Positions 1 through 9,065 of a stretch of DNA of 64,000 nucleotides are shown here, piece after piece. Source of the stretch: Perca fluviatilis (taxonomy: Eukaryota > Chordata > Actinopteri > Perciformes > Percidae); the NCBI RefSeq assembly GCF_010015445.1, contig NC_053114.1, positions 24,914,079 through 24,978,078 on the forward strand. The letters run 5' to 3'. How positions within the stretch are numbered: position 1 is the first letter of the stretch; the number at the start of each line of letters is the position of its first letter. Below the pieces are notes generated by a model. The model was not told where the DNA came from. It did not search any database and saw only the letters and a list, made by a program, of their open reading frames with translations. The position numbers and the translations under genes are program-made.

Positions 1-200
1 GCAGATTACATTTTTAACATGTATACATCATCCCTCATGTCAAAGAGAGCAAAACACATGCAACAGCCTCTCCACTCACTGGAATTAAGAATTAATGTTA
101 ACCAGAAACCGTCAGTGGCAAGCGTTGAGATTTCATCTACATCCTTTGCACTGAATCATGTAATGGGTGAAATGTTACTAAACAATTAGTCGATATCAAC
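1..200. other. Unique sequence, nothing recognised
   Basis: AT-rich single-copy-looking DNA with no open frame or repeat structure that I can see. It runs into the left end of a family-A repeat at about 201. Confidence 0.5.
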
Positions 201-1161
201 GACGTTTCATTTCCGGGATTGTTCAGGTGGTGCCAGAAATTCCGCTAGATGTCCCTCATTTCGGCCGGATGCTCGTTAGGGGCGCAAGATATATCGACTC
301 AATATCGTTATCGCAATATATCGAAAGTGTCGCAATAAGTATGCAATATTGTGTTTATTTTGTGGAGCGCTGCATCCATTGGATATGTGGCTTAGTTGTG
401 TTTGATTTAGAGCCCGCTTGAAACGCTATAATGATCATATTCCATTGGCCAGTTACCGTGCCATTTGCACATGTTCACTATGTGACAAACCCTATGGAGT
501 GTATCATGTGTGTGCATATTTCGACAGAGTGACAGTGTAAGTGAAAAAATAGATAGAGACAACAAAACGGAACAAATCAGAGAAGCAAAAGAAAAGTTGT
601 GTCCTGTTCTCTTTATTTATTTTATACTGTACAACCAGTAAAACATGTCCTGTTCTGTAGACATGGTCCTTATTTATTTATTAATGTTGTACCAGTCCAA
701 TATGACTTCAAATAAACCTTGTGTTGTAAGAAAACTTGTTTAATTTGTTATATAAATTAATATAGATATTGCAATATTCATAATCAATATTGCAATATCA
801 CATTTTGTCAATATCGTGAAACCCTAATGCCCGTTTCTTTGTGTTGGCATTTTAAACTCCGGTCGATTTATGAGGACTGCTCCTCAGATCTCTGCAGCTA
901 GCTAGACTATCTGTTGAATCTGAATTTTCAGTTGCACAATGTACACGTTCCAATGTACCAACCAACCAAGTTCCTTCCCGAGGCTATTTTGCAGAGGCAC
1001 CGTTGCTCCGTCCATTGATTAGAGCCTCCCAAGACGATTGTGATTGGTCTAAAGAAATGCCAATAAACCAGAGCATGTTTTTCTCCCATCCCGGAATGCT
1101 GTGTTGACTACCCAGACCCTCCTCTGCAGTGCAGTTGAGGAAGGTCTGGCAATGCGAGACT
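201..1161 (+). repeat. Interspersed repeat family A, copy 1, split by a hAT-like insertion
   Basis: Two blocks (about 201-268 and 835-1161) match copies elsewhere in this window: the block at 8751-9065 on the same strand and the block at 32819-32967 on the opposite strand. Shared landmarks are TTTCTTTGTGTTGG, then TTTAAACTCC, then GCTCCTCAGAT and CTAGCTAG. The two halves are contiguous in the 32.8-kb copy, so the intervening segment is a later insertion. From memory this is a very common percomorph repeat, but its class is not evident here. Confidence 0.7.
277..826. mobile_element. Non-autonomous hAT-like element (550 bp) inside repeat A
   Basis: The element starts TAGGG and ends CCCTA. It is flanked by near-identical 8-bp duplications, ATGCTCGT (269-276) and ATGCCCGT (827-834). 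Eight-base target duplications with a YAG-type terminus are hAT hallmarks. The interior is AT-rich with repeated CAATATCG/CGATATTG words near both ends and no transposase. A flanking family-A copy elsewhere lacks the insert, which supports the boundaries. Confidence 0.65.
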
Positions 1162-1215
1162 ATTAAACAATCTGAAGGGCTTACAAAGAAAAGAACATTT
1201 ATAAGGAGGCTCTAA

Positions 1216-1989
1216 GGGCGTTTTCACACATGAAAGTCCGAACCAAGGTCCGGACCAAGGTTCATGTTTTTGTTACATTGTATACATTTGATCCGGTAAG
1301 TTTTGGTTTCACACTGCAGTTATGCAAGCGCACTAAAGATCCATACGTGACAAAACTACGTCCTGCTGTCATCACATACGTTAGCTGCGTCTCCAGATAC
1401 TTATAATCGATTGGTTTCTTGACGGGCTTCCCCGTCCTCTCGTATCCTCTCTCTGGGTCCGAGTTTTTTCAACTGACTACTCCTCTCCCCTACTGCCACG
1501 GCTCTTTTTGTTTTGTTGTAATGTTGAGAAGCAAGACACGGGAACTTTCTTTCTGGAGAATTTATTCAGAGACAAACGGAAACCTACACTGTACATATAC
1601 AACCACTTAACAAAAAAACTTATGTATTCTCTGCTCTGATAGCCGACAGCTGTCTGCTCTGAGCACATTCACCGTCACTCTCTCTCTCTCACTAAGCACC
1701 GAGCTATTCCTTAAAGGAGCTTTCCCCGTCTTGTAACACAAGGAGAGCCTGCCAGAGCTTCTTATTTGGTCCAAAAGTCCGAACCATCCAAAAAATGCTT
1801 TCACACTATGAACGAATCAGACCATGGTTCAGTTTGGTCTGGACCGAGACCACCTCTTTTTATCGGACCAAAATTTGGTCTTTCGATCCAGACTGTGGTC
1901 CGGGGGAGGTTTCACACCTGTAATTTTGGTTCGGATCAAACTAAAAAGTCTGAAAGTCCGGACCAAATAAGGTATGTGTGAAAACGCCC
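1216..1989. mobile_element. PIF/Harbinger-like non-autonomous transposon (774 bp)
   Basis: Perfect terminal inverted repeats GGGCGTTTTCACACAT and its complement sit at the two ends, each next to the trinucleotide TAA (1213-1215 and 1990-1992). A 3-bp TWA target duplication with G-rich termini is typical of PIF/Harbinger. The subterminal regions are full of GGTCC/GGACC words in both orientations. No transposase or Myb-like protein is encoded. The superfamily call rests on the TSD and terminus only. Confidence 0.6.
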
Positions 1990-2176
1990 TAAGTGTCCTG
2001 AAAGGTCACTGACGCCCAACCGTCTGGAGTTACCCCTCTACGGTAGATGCTATGCTATCAAATCTTATGCTGTGTGCCAATTCCTTCCTACATTCAACCT
2101 GTACACAATGTGTGATATAGTAATCTTCATAGTATACTGTTTTTTTCAGTTAGTATACTAGAAATCAACATACTTA
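1990..2176. other. Spacer between two transposons
   Basis: About 190 bases of AT-rich DNA with no feature that I recognise. Confidence 0.5.
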
Positions 2177-2932
2177 TGCTGCCTTCACACTGGCACTTGA
2201 AATCAGCTCCGTAATACGCAATGTGCCCCCAGTGGACGTTGTACTACACCGTTGAAAGCGTCGTAATAGTAGAAATCGTCGGAATAGTAGAAATCGGCAG
2301 TAGAAAAAAAATGGCAGAGAGAACGCCTCATTCTGTCAGTGTCCGAATGTCCAATTCTCTATGACCTCTCATCTGAGGGCTATAGAGATATAAACAGAAA
2401 GGCTGCTGCATAGAAAAAAGTATTGCTCTTAATGCTGTGTGAATGAATAACGTCAATTCACTTGAGCTAGTGAGCTCAGGCTAGCTGACGCTAACTAGTT
2501 AGCATCGATTAGCTAACGCGAACAATTGTATTAACTGCCCCAATAACGTTAGGAAATCATGAACAACATAAAAAATTATATAATAATAATAATAATAATA
2601 AATTGAATTTATATAGCGCTTTTCATGGACTCAAGATATCGTTATGAAATCATTATTTATTTTATTAAAAGTTAAGATTTCAGATTCGTTTATCAGTACC
2701 ATAGCAACGCTAACTTCCGCTCAAATTGTCGGATAGGAACCGTCCATTGCCTGTCGCAAGAGTTCCATTTTTTGAACGCATCCGGATGACCAACGGACAA
2801 AAAATGTTTCCCGCTACACTCGTTCTCAGTGGTTCGGACCCATTCGCATCCTATCTCCATAGGAAATGAATGACTTCCGGTCGTTTCATAACCGTATCGG
2901 AGCTGATTTTAAGTGCCAGTGTGAAGGTGGCG
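2177..2932. mobile_element. Inverted-repeat DNA transposon (about 755 bp) of uncertain superfamily
   Basis: About 30 bp at 2181-2211 (CCTTCACACTGGCA, then AATCAGCTCCG) reappears in inverse orientation at 2899-2927. The trinucleotide TTA flanks both proposed ends (2174-2176, 2933-2935), which would again suit a Harbinger-like TWA duplication. The outermost few bases match poorly, so the exact boundary is uncertain. A short LINE tail lies inside. No transposase. Confidence 0.5.
2576..2635 (-). mobile_element. Very short L2-type LINE 3' tail with (TAA)n
   Basis: On the minus strand this reads GTCCATGAAAAGCGC, then TATATAAATTCAATT, ending in a TTA-repeat. It matches the tail at 36960-37018 almost base for base, so it is a drastically 5'-truncated copy of the same LINE. 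Confidence 0.7.
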
Positions 2933-2935
2933 TTA

Positions 2936-3384
2936 AGGTGGGTTTGCCAAGCCAGCGTATTATACTTTGCTTTAAGTTTGTTGCGGCTGCAACATACCAG
3001 ATACAGGAGACAAAATGCTCCAAGTCATATAATCAGTCCACACCTTACCATGGCTGTCTTCACAAACACCGAACCACAAGGGGAATGAAGGGCATTGTTC
3101 AGTGTAAATGCACTTAACTCCTCGGTTAAACTTCTGCTGCATCCCTAGCTATAGCCTCAAAGTCATTTTAGACAGGACTGACAGACTAATCTTGCCCCTC
3201 TCAGGCACTCAGTGAAATGACGCCTCCTCCTAAGACTTCAGATCCCAGCCTGACTGCCTCTCTGTCCTAATATCTCTCCTCTCATAACAGCACAACCAGA
3301 AATACAAACACACCGTGGCATATTGCCATGATGCCGGTGTTTTTAAGATCAAATGCCCGCCACATAAAAGCAGCATTTCCAGCC

Positions 3385-3387
<3 letters not shown>
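2936..3387. other. Unique sequence, no feature seen
   Basis: No convincing coding frame or repeat structure. Confidence 0.4.
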
Positions 3388-3423
<36 letters not shown>

Positions 3424-3440
3424 CCACACAGACAGACAGA
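3388..3440. repeat. (AC)n microsatellite with (ACAG)n extension
   Basis: About 35 bp of AC dinucleotides (3388-3422), followed by a short ACAG-type stretch. Open frames across it are read-through of the repeat. Confidence 0.95.
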
Positions 3441-4160
3441 CACACACATTCTGTACAACAATGGCTGTCGCAGGGCTATTTCAATAATCCCCAGCATGTA
3501 TGTTTAATGGTTAGGGCCCAACAGGAAATGATCGGCAAATGAAACGAAGCAGCAGGTTATTACGTACCACTCTGGTGTCAGCCCAGGCCTCCCCACCATT
3601 AATTTTATTGTAACTCATTTCTGCGGCCAGAGTGGAGCAGGATTTAATGTTTCCATTCCCCACTCCTGTTCTGCATGACAAATTGTTTTAATAAACATAT
3701 ACTGGGTCATAATAAAGTAATAATAATCCTACCAGTCACCTTATATCACTGCAGTTAAATTTTCCCATAAGCCAACAGTGGTTACAATGACAATTACATG
3801 GTAGCCAATCCTCGGCAAGGCAAACACAATGGGCAGATTTAATATAGTTTGTAAATATGATTAGTGTGCTGTCGTGTTATTGGAGTCTAGTATTTACATT
3901 TCTCTTCGGGCCTTTTTACAGTACCGGATCAGCATTGAATAAAGCTTTCGCTCTCTTTCCTTCCTGCTCTCTTTCTTCTTCCAGAAGGCCTCCCCTCGCT
4001 CCCCTTCACAACTTAATGAAAAACATTGTTGACCGTTAATATTCCACGGATCAATCACCATTTTTAATTTTGCGGATAAATGTGCTATTGTGAAACCTTC
4101 AAAGGTCTCTCACACCTTGCGTATGTGCATGTGTGTACATGCATGCACACTGTATTTGTA

Positions 4161-4164
<4 letters not shown>
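3441..4164. other. Unique sequence, no feature seen
   Basis: AT-rich noncoding-looking DNA. A pyrimidine-rich stretch lies near 3950-4010. No gene supported. Confidence 0.4.

Positions 4165-4228
<64 letters not shown>
4165..4228. repeat. (TG)n microsatellite
   Basis: 64 bp of uninterrupted TG repeats. Confidence 0.97.
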
Positions 4229-4232
<4 letters not shown>

Positions 4233-4540
4233 GGGAGAGTGTGTTCATATAATGGCTTATGGTTATTTGCGGGGGCAATTTTATGCTACAATTCAATCAT
4301 TGCCTAAATTTGTTTTTAGCTCCTGAAGTCATTGCTTTCACCTGCAATTTACTCAAGACACAAACATTTACACTACACACAAAGAATCAGCATGCTTTTG
4401 TGTGTGTTTTTAAACACAGTAGGGTTGCAGCAACCCTTTGAACTTGTTCAAATAATATGTAATTAAAGAACTACCTCCTGATACTGTACAACATTATGAT
4501 CTACAAATTAAAACAGTAAGTTTTTTTTCACATCTGTGTA

Positions 4541-4815
4541 CACTATGTGACCAAAAGTATGTGGACACATACGTTTGTGTGCTTGGAGCTGTTTTTCAAA
4601 GTTTGGGAGAGGTCTCTAAGTTACAATGAAAGAAAATCGTAATGCTCCATCCAGCATATAATGAAATTTCAGACAAAAATGTGCTTTGTCCAAACAACAG
4701 TTTGACGAAGGTCCTTTTCCTGTTCCAATATGTCAATTTGGCCATTCCCAAAGAAATGTTTTCTGGTCTGCACAGACCCCTGACCTCAACCCCATCCAGC
4801 ACGTTTGTAACATGT
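4541..4815 (+). pseudogene. Dead Tc1-like transposon fragment
   Basis: It starts at a TA (4539-4540) with CACTATGTGACCAAAAGTAT, the left terminus of a Tc1-like family common in fish. At 4767-4808 one frame reads SAQTPDLNPIQHV, the region around the third catalytic acid of Tc1 transposases, with Q where the DDE glutamate is expected. Only a fraction of the transposase is left, the frame is otherwise closed, and I see no right inverted repeat. It is an old internally deleted and 3'-truncated copy. Confidence 0.65.
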
Positions 4816-4852
4816 AAGCTAACATCAGAGACTGTTTAGAACTGAGATGCCC

Positions 4853-4944
4853 CAGTCATGACCAGTCGAACGACGAACGCCGTGCAATCAGTAACCCGTA
4901 ACGTAACTCAAGCACGGCGTTCGTCGTTCGACTGGTCGTGACTG
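4853..4944. repeat. Near-perfect inverted repeat, 33-bp arms, 26-nt loop
   Basis: Arms 4853-4885 and 4912-4944 are complementary over 33 bp with one mismatch. The left arm begins CAGTCATGACCAGTCGAAC. The arms are GC- and CpG-rich compared with the flanks. The hairpin sits between a dead Tc1 fragment and a family-C element and is probably a mobile-element part, either a terminal or an internal fold. No second copy of these arms was seen in the window. Confidence 0.85.
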
Positions 4945-5294
4945 TTTTCCCAAGATTGCGCCTGCATGTATACGAGAACGGTACTGTCTTTATAAACTAT
5001 CTTTTGAATAAACTGTCTGTACACTTACAAAGTTCTCAGTGCTTCGGTTTACATGTAGGGACCCTCATTATGCTACCGTTGAAGTGTGGTGCTATTTTGA
5101 GCCTTGTTAGTGGTATAGAAATAGAGATCTCTTTTTGTTTTACTGGTGCCCCAACGACTAGCGTTATAAGCTAATTAGCAGTTTGGGCTAAAACTGGTCA
5201 TATTAAATTAGCATGAAAACATATCCCAGAGAACGGTTGACTCGGTACACATGTGTTATTAACCCCTAGGTTCATTTTGCGTCGGATTTGTCCT
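4945..5294 (+). mobile_element. Family-C TTAA element, copy 1, left end missing
   Basis: About 340 bp aligns with 52360-52663: AATAAACTGTCTGTACACTT, AACATGTAGGGACCCTCATT (one base differing), TATTAACCCCTAG, then an end CCT followed by TTAA (5295-5298). The left inverted repeat present in the 52-kb copy is absent, so this copy is truncated or rearranged at the hairpin. No protein is encoded. Confidence 0.65.
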
Positions 5295-5455
5295 TTAAGT
5301 CTGACGTCTGGTTGACCCATCCATCGACCCCAATGTCAATGTCACTTTACTTCCTTCTTTGCTCCCGTCACAATCACTGCTACAGCTGCTGGAGGGTTTT
5401 TTCACTTAAACGTAAACATACCGGTATGTCATTTTGGGGACTGATCTCTGAAAGG

Positions 5456-6012
5456 ACTGATCAGAATCAGAATCAGAATACATTATTGATGCCCTCAGGG
5501 AAATTATGTTTGCAGTTGCTTACAGTCACATTCAAGGAAAAAAATAAGAGTAAGAAAAGAGCAAGTGTATGAAGTAAATAAAGTAACATAGCTACAATAA
5601 TAAATAAATAACAACGTTAAGTAGAAGTAAGTTATATTAGGTCACAAGTAAGATTAGGTTAAAAAAGAGATTGTTTTAAATGGATTGTACAAAGTCAATT
5701 GTAGTGCAGTGTCAACATAAATACAGTACATACATGAATAAGTACAGTGTGAGTATAGCAGTGTATAAATAAATAACACCTTTGTACATGTAGCTGATAA
5801 ATAATTGCACCAAGTAATTATTGTACATAATTGTCCAAGAATATTGAGATGTGATGTGGAGATGCGTGCTGTGAGACCAGTTTGACACCAAGCGTGTAAC
5901 GCTCAGAGGGAGGAGTTATATAGTTTGATGGCCACAGGCAGGAACGACCTCCTGTGGCGCTCTGTGGTGCATCGTGGGTGTCTGAGTCTGTCGCTGAAGG
6001 TGCTCCTTATCT
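5456..6012 (-). mobile_element. Degraded non-LTR retrotransposon 3' end (LINE), downstream part
   Basis: On the minus strand one frame reads RCTTERHRRSFLPVAIKLYN, then SSL and a stop (about 5910-5975). This has the feel of the C-terminus of a fish LINE ORF2. It is followed by an AT-rich 3' UTR ending at 5456 in tandem ATTCTG units, with the TTTCCCTGAGGGCATCAAT block usual for such tails. The clade was not determined. The upstream part of the same LINE continues at about 6354-6425, beyond an insertion. Confidence 0.55.
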
Positions 6013-6353
6013 GATCTCATATTGTACTAAAATAGTTCACTGAAACTTGTTTCTGAAAACATTTTAAGCGAGAAATAGGCCATGCAGTTTCTGAATCTGT
6101 CTTCATTTCAGCTCAACAAAGGTCAGTTTAAAAGATTTTCATCAGATTTTGAGAGACTGTAGTCACCTCATTCCGCTCGTCATTTCCGGGTGAGTCCCGA
6201 CTTCCCTGCCGCCGATGTCAGGTCGGCCAAAATGAACGCCGTCAGCCCCCCCAGACGGACGACGGCATGGGACACACCGAACAGATTTGAGTCACTGACC
6301 TCGCCAGACTGTCCCACGGCCGATAATCGGCCTGATGTGTCCCGGCCCTAACC
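6013..6353. mobile_element. Insertion interrupting the LINE remnant
   Basis: About 340 bp separates two parts of the minus-strand LINE. It begins near ATCTGATCTCATATTG and ends with CGGCCGATAATCGGCC, a perfect palindromic word, followed by GTCCCGGCCCTAA. From memory this is a recurring fish repeat. Termini and target duplication are not clear by eye. Confidence 0.4.
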
Positions 6354-6425
6354 AGTGTATTGTGGAGTGGGTGGGAGGAGTTGTCCAGGATGGAGTGTAT
6401 TTTGGTGCTGTGTGGTTTCTCTTGG
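6354..6425 (-). mobile_element. LINE remnant, upstream part
   Basis: The minus strand here gives residues resembling SILDNSSHPLHNTL, a motif just upstream of the C-terminal block of fish LINE ORF2. It is collinear with the 5456-6012 fragment on the same strand, which supports one interrupted element. Confidence 0.45.
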
Positions 6426-6549
6426 GGGGAGTTTGTGAAAATGGCTTAAAACTACATATGTTTGCAAATAACTGTCAAAGACCTCAAGCATACATGTGAA
6501 TTGACTGTCCGCCAGGAGCAAGTAGCATGATAATGTTATGGAACCTTAA

Positions 6550-6989
6550 AGATGCAGTAGGGAATCCTTATAAAGCTAACTTTCTGTCATATTTGCTGAA
6601 ACTAACCCTATGTTTGAGTAGAACTACATGAAGCAGGTAATAATAAAAAAAAAAGAAGCTCCTCTGGCACCACCTACCTGCTGTAGTGCGATTCCACCGC
6701 TCCCTGTTCAGATGCACCAATCAGGGCCGGGGGGGGGGTGTCTAACTGCGTGTCAATCAATGCTCAGGCACACGCATTTCATAGTGTCCTCCCCTCCCCC
6801 CTCCCCGCGCATGAGCTGCACATAGGTTTCCTCCCCTTCCCCCCTCTTCACACGTGCTCTATCGTGCACAGCTCTCCCTTGTGGGGGGAGGGGCTTAGGA
6901 GACCGTTTGGGCTTTAGCAGAAAGGGGGGGAGGGATGTTAAAAATGTTTGGCTAAGTCCTGGATCTTCACAATCCTACCTACAGCACCT
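6550..6989. mobile_element. TTAA-flanked MITE (440 bp, family D)
   Basis: Imperfect inverted termini AGATGCAGTAGG and CCTACAGCACCT-type (read inward as AGGTGCTGTAGG) each abut TTAA (6546-6549, 6990-6993). The interior contains a poly-G tract, a poly-A tract and C-rich runs. TTAA duplication is used by piggyBac and Kolobok transposons. No transposase is present. Confidence 0.6.
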
Positions 6990-6993
6990 TTAA

Positions 6994-8750
6994 AGTCTGC
7001 AAATGGAGGAGGTCGGTATTTTTGTGGCAAAACTTAACCAAACTTTAAGCATAGTGGGGTCAGATCAGAAAATAGTTAAATTAATCATTTTTGTAACTGT
7101 GATTTGTAACGGTTTTCCTGCTGTATTTTGTCATTTAGTTTAGAAGACTTGTTTACATCAGTATGATGTTTCAGCTAGACAGGCATGTTTGTGTATGCGC
7201 GTTCTTGACTCTTACAATAGATATTGCTGTGCAGTATCAGTCTTGTGATGGGAACGATATGTGTGGTGGTCTGATCCACTGTTGGTTGGAGTTTTCTTTG
7301 TGTTGTATATAGGCCTGCCTATCACAGCTCAAAGCAGCACCACTAATTGTTGTCAAACGTCACTCAAATTTCACTGGACACCCTCAGCAATCATATTGGG
7401 AGAGAGAGAAAAAACAGTTCAACTCTTTGCCCATCATTCAAAGTGAGTCTTACTCCTGCTGGTAGCCTTTAGTAGCCTCAATTTTCCCGCACACATACCA
7501 CCGACCCATCTAAAAACCAGAGTGACATTAAAGGGCTCTCTTCCAACACATACATGCCATTGACAGTTGAATGAAATATTTATTTATGAAATCTAAAAAC
7601 ATGTATTCACCCTTGACACTAGATTCTGGGAACATTGACTTCTGAAGCACCTCTCCACCAGCAGAGCCTGGCCCTCCAGTGAGTCAATTATGATGGCTTA
7701 AAGGAATGTCTGCCTCTCTCTTCAAGTGTCTACTGGTCCTAATTTATCATCTCAGACTCTTTTCATCTGATTCTGTGCTGAAAACATGAAAATAGTCAAG
7801 GCCAGTTCTTTTTAACCTGCATGCGAAACTGAAGTCAAGATTGACATATGGGGATTTTTGATGTAGTCACTTCAGGGCTGATTCCTCCGTGGCTTTTCTG
7901 TGGTTGGATTACGTTTGAGTCATCCACAGTATAGTTAGGTGATTGTGATATCATCCAGATGCATTGGACTCTCTTTAATGTTCTGATTATTTCAGGTCTC
8001 AAATTAATGCTTAGATTTTTTGTCCCACAGGTCTGATCCAATTTATACTAACTGTGATAATATTTGAGTTGGCACAGGTGCTTTGGGCTTCCAGTGGGTT
8101 TTGCTCTCGTCACAAAGACCTTCAAAAAGGAAGCACAGCATTTACAAATTAATTCATATTCCTGTAATTGTTTTTCATGCTGGCAGTGCAGTGTTGGCTA
8201 CTTTTTTATTGTCTTGTTTTTACTTTGCAATTTTTGAAAAAAGAGTGGAAGTGTGATTACCATCTCAAGCAATTTTTCATTGGTTTGTATTGTGGTATAC
8301 AGTATGTGTAAGTATGCAGAGGCAAGCCACATTATTCTTCAGAGGGCAGACTGGAGGGGGCATATGTCAGAGACTTGATGTTATTTCAAATTGTAAGATA
8401 TTGCATTTCTGACAGAAGCTGATGTTGGGTTTGTGGAATTCCTGAAACAAATATGTGCTTTTTTTTTCTCCTGCTAATTTGTCAGTTACGTCTTTTTCAA
8501 GAACCCTCTTGGCCCCTTGTTTTGATGTGGGTATTTTTTTAAAATCCTTTATCAGCACAGATAGTCCATAGAATAGGCAACACAGGAGACAGATTATCGT
8601 TTTACTTTGCAGCTCTCTAGCAGTTGGTGACTAGATTAGCCATCAGATTTGAAACTGACCATGTTAGTTTTAGCACCATAAACCCTTGGTGCTCACTTCA
8701 CTATTCTGTATCACACTAGTCTATATCCTTGATGTTCCACTTCCTGGATT
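6994..8750. other. Unique noncoding DNA, about 1.75 kb
   Basis: No open frame longer than about 70 codons, no splice-flanked frame that I trust and no repeat structure. Moderately AT-rich. Confidence 0.45.
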
Positions 8751-9065
8751 GCTGCAGTGCCACAGGAAATTCCGCCAGGATGCATGTATTTTCGCCAATG
8801 TCCGTTTCCTTCCACTTTCTTTGTGTTGGAATTTTAAACTCCAGTGGATTTATGCGGACTATGGTTGACTGCTCCTCAGATATCTGCATGGTAAATTGAG
8901 ACAGCTAGCTAGGCTATCTGTCCAATCTGAGTTTTCTCTCGCACAACTATTTTACAGCGGCTCCGCTTACAGACCCTCCTCTGCAGCTCCGCAGCGTTGT
9001 GAAGGAAGGCCTGGCAAAACTATCATCACACCTACACAGACTCTTTTGGATTGGTCACTCTTTTG
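8751..9065 (+). repeat. Interspersed repeat family A, copy 2
   Basis: It shares with the 0.2-1.16 kb copy the landmarks GTGCCACAGGAAATTCCGCC-like start, TTTCTTTGTGTTGG, ATTTTAAACTCC, CTGCTCCTCAGAT, AGCTAGCTAGGCTATCTGT and GCAGCTCCGCAG near the end. A middle segment is deleted compared with copy 1. Confidence 0.65.

Noticed and set aside
3230..3542. Overlapping open frames on both strands across the AC repeat
   Set aside because: They are read-through of a dinucleotide repeat (THTHT/CVCVC) with no unique protein-like part.
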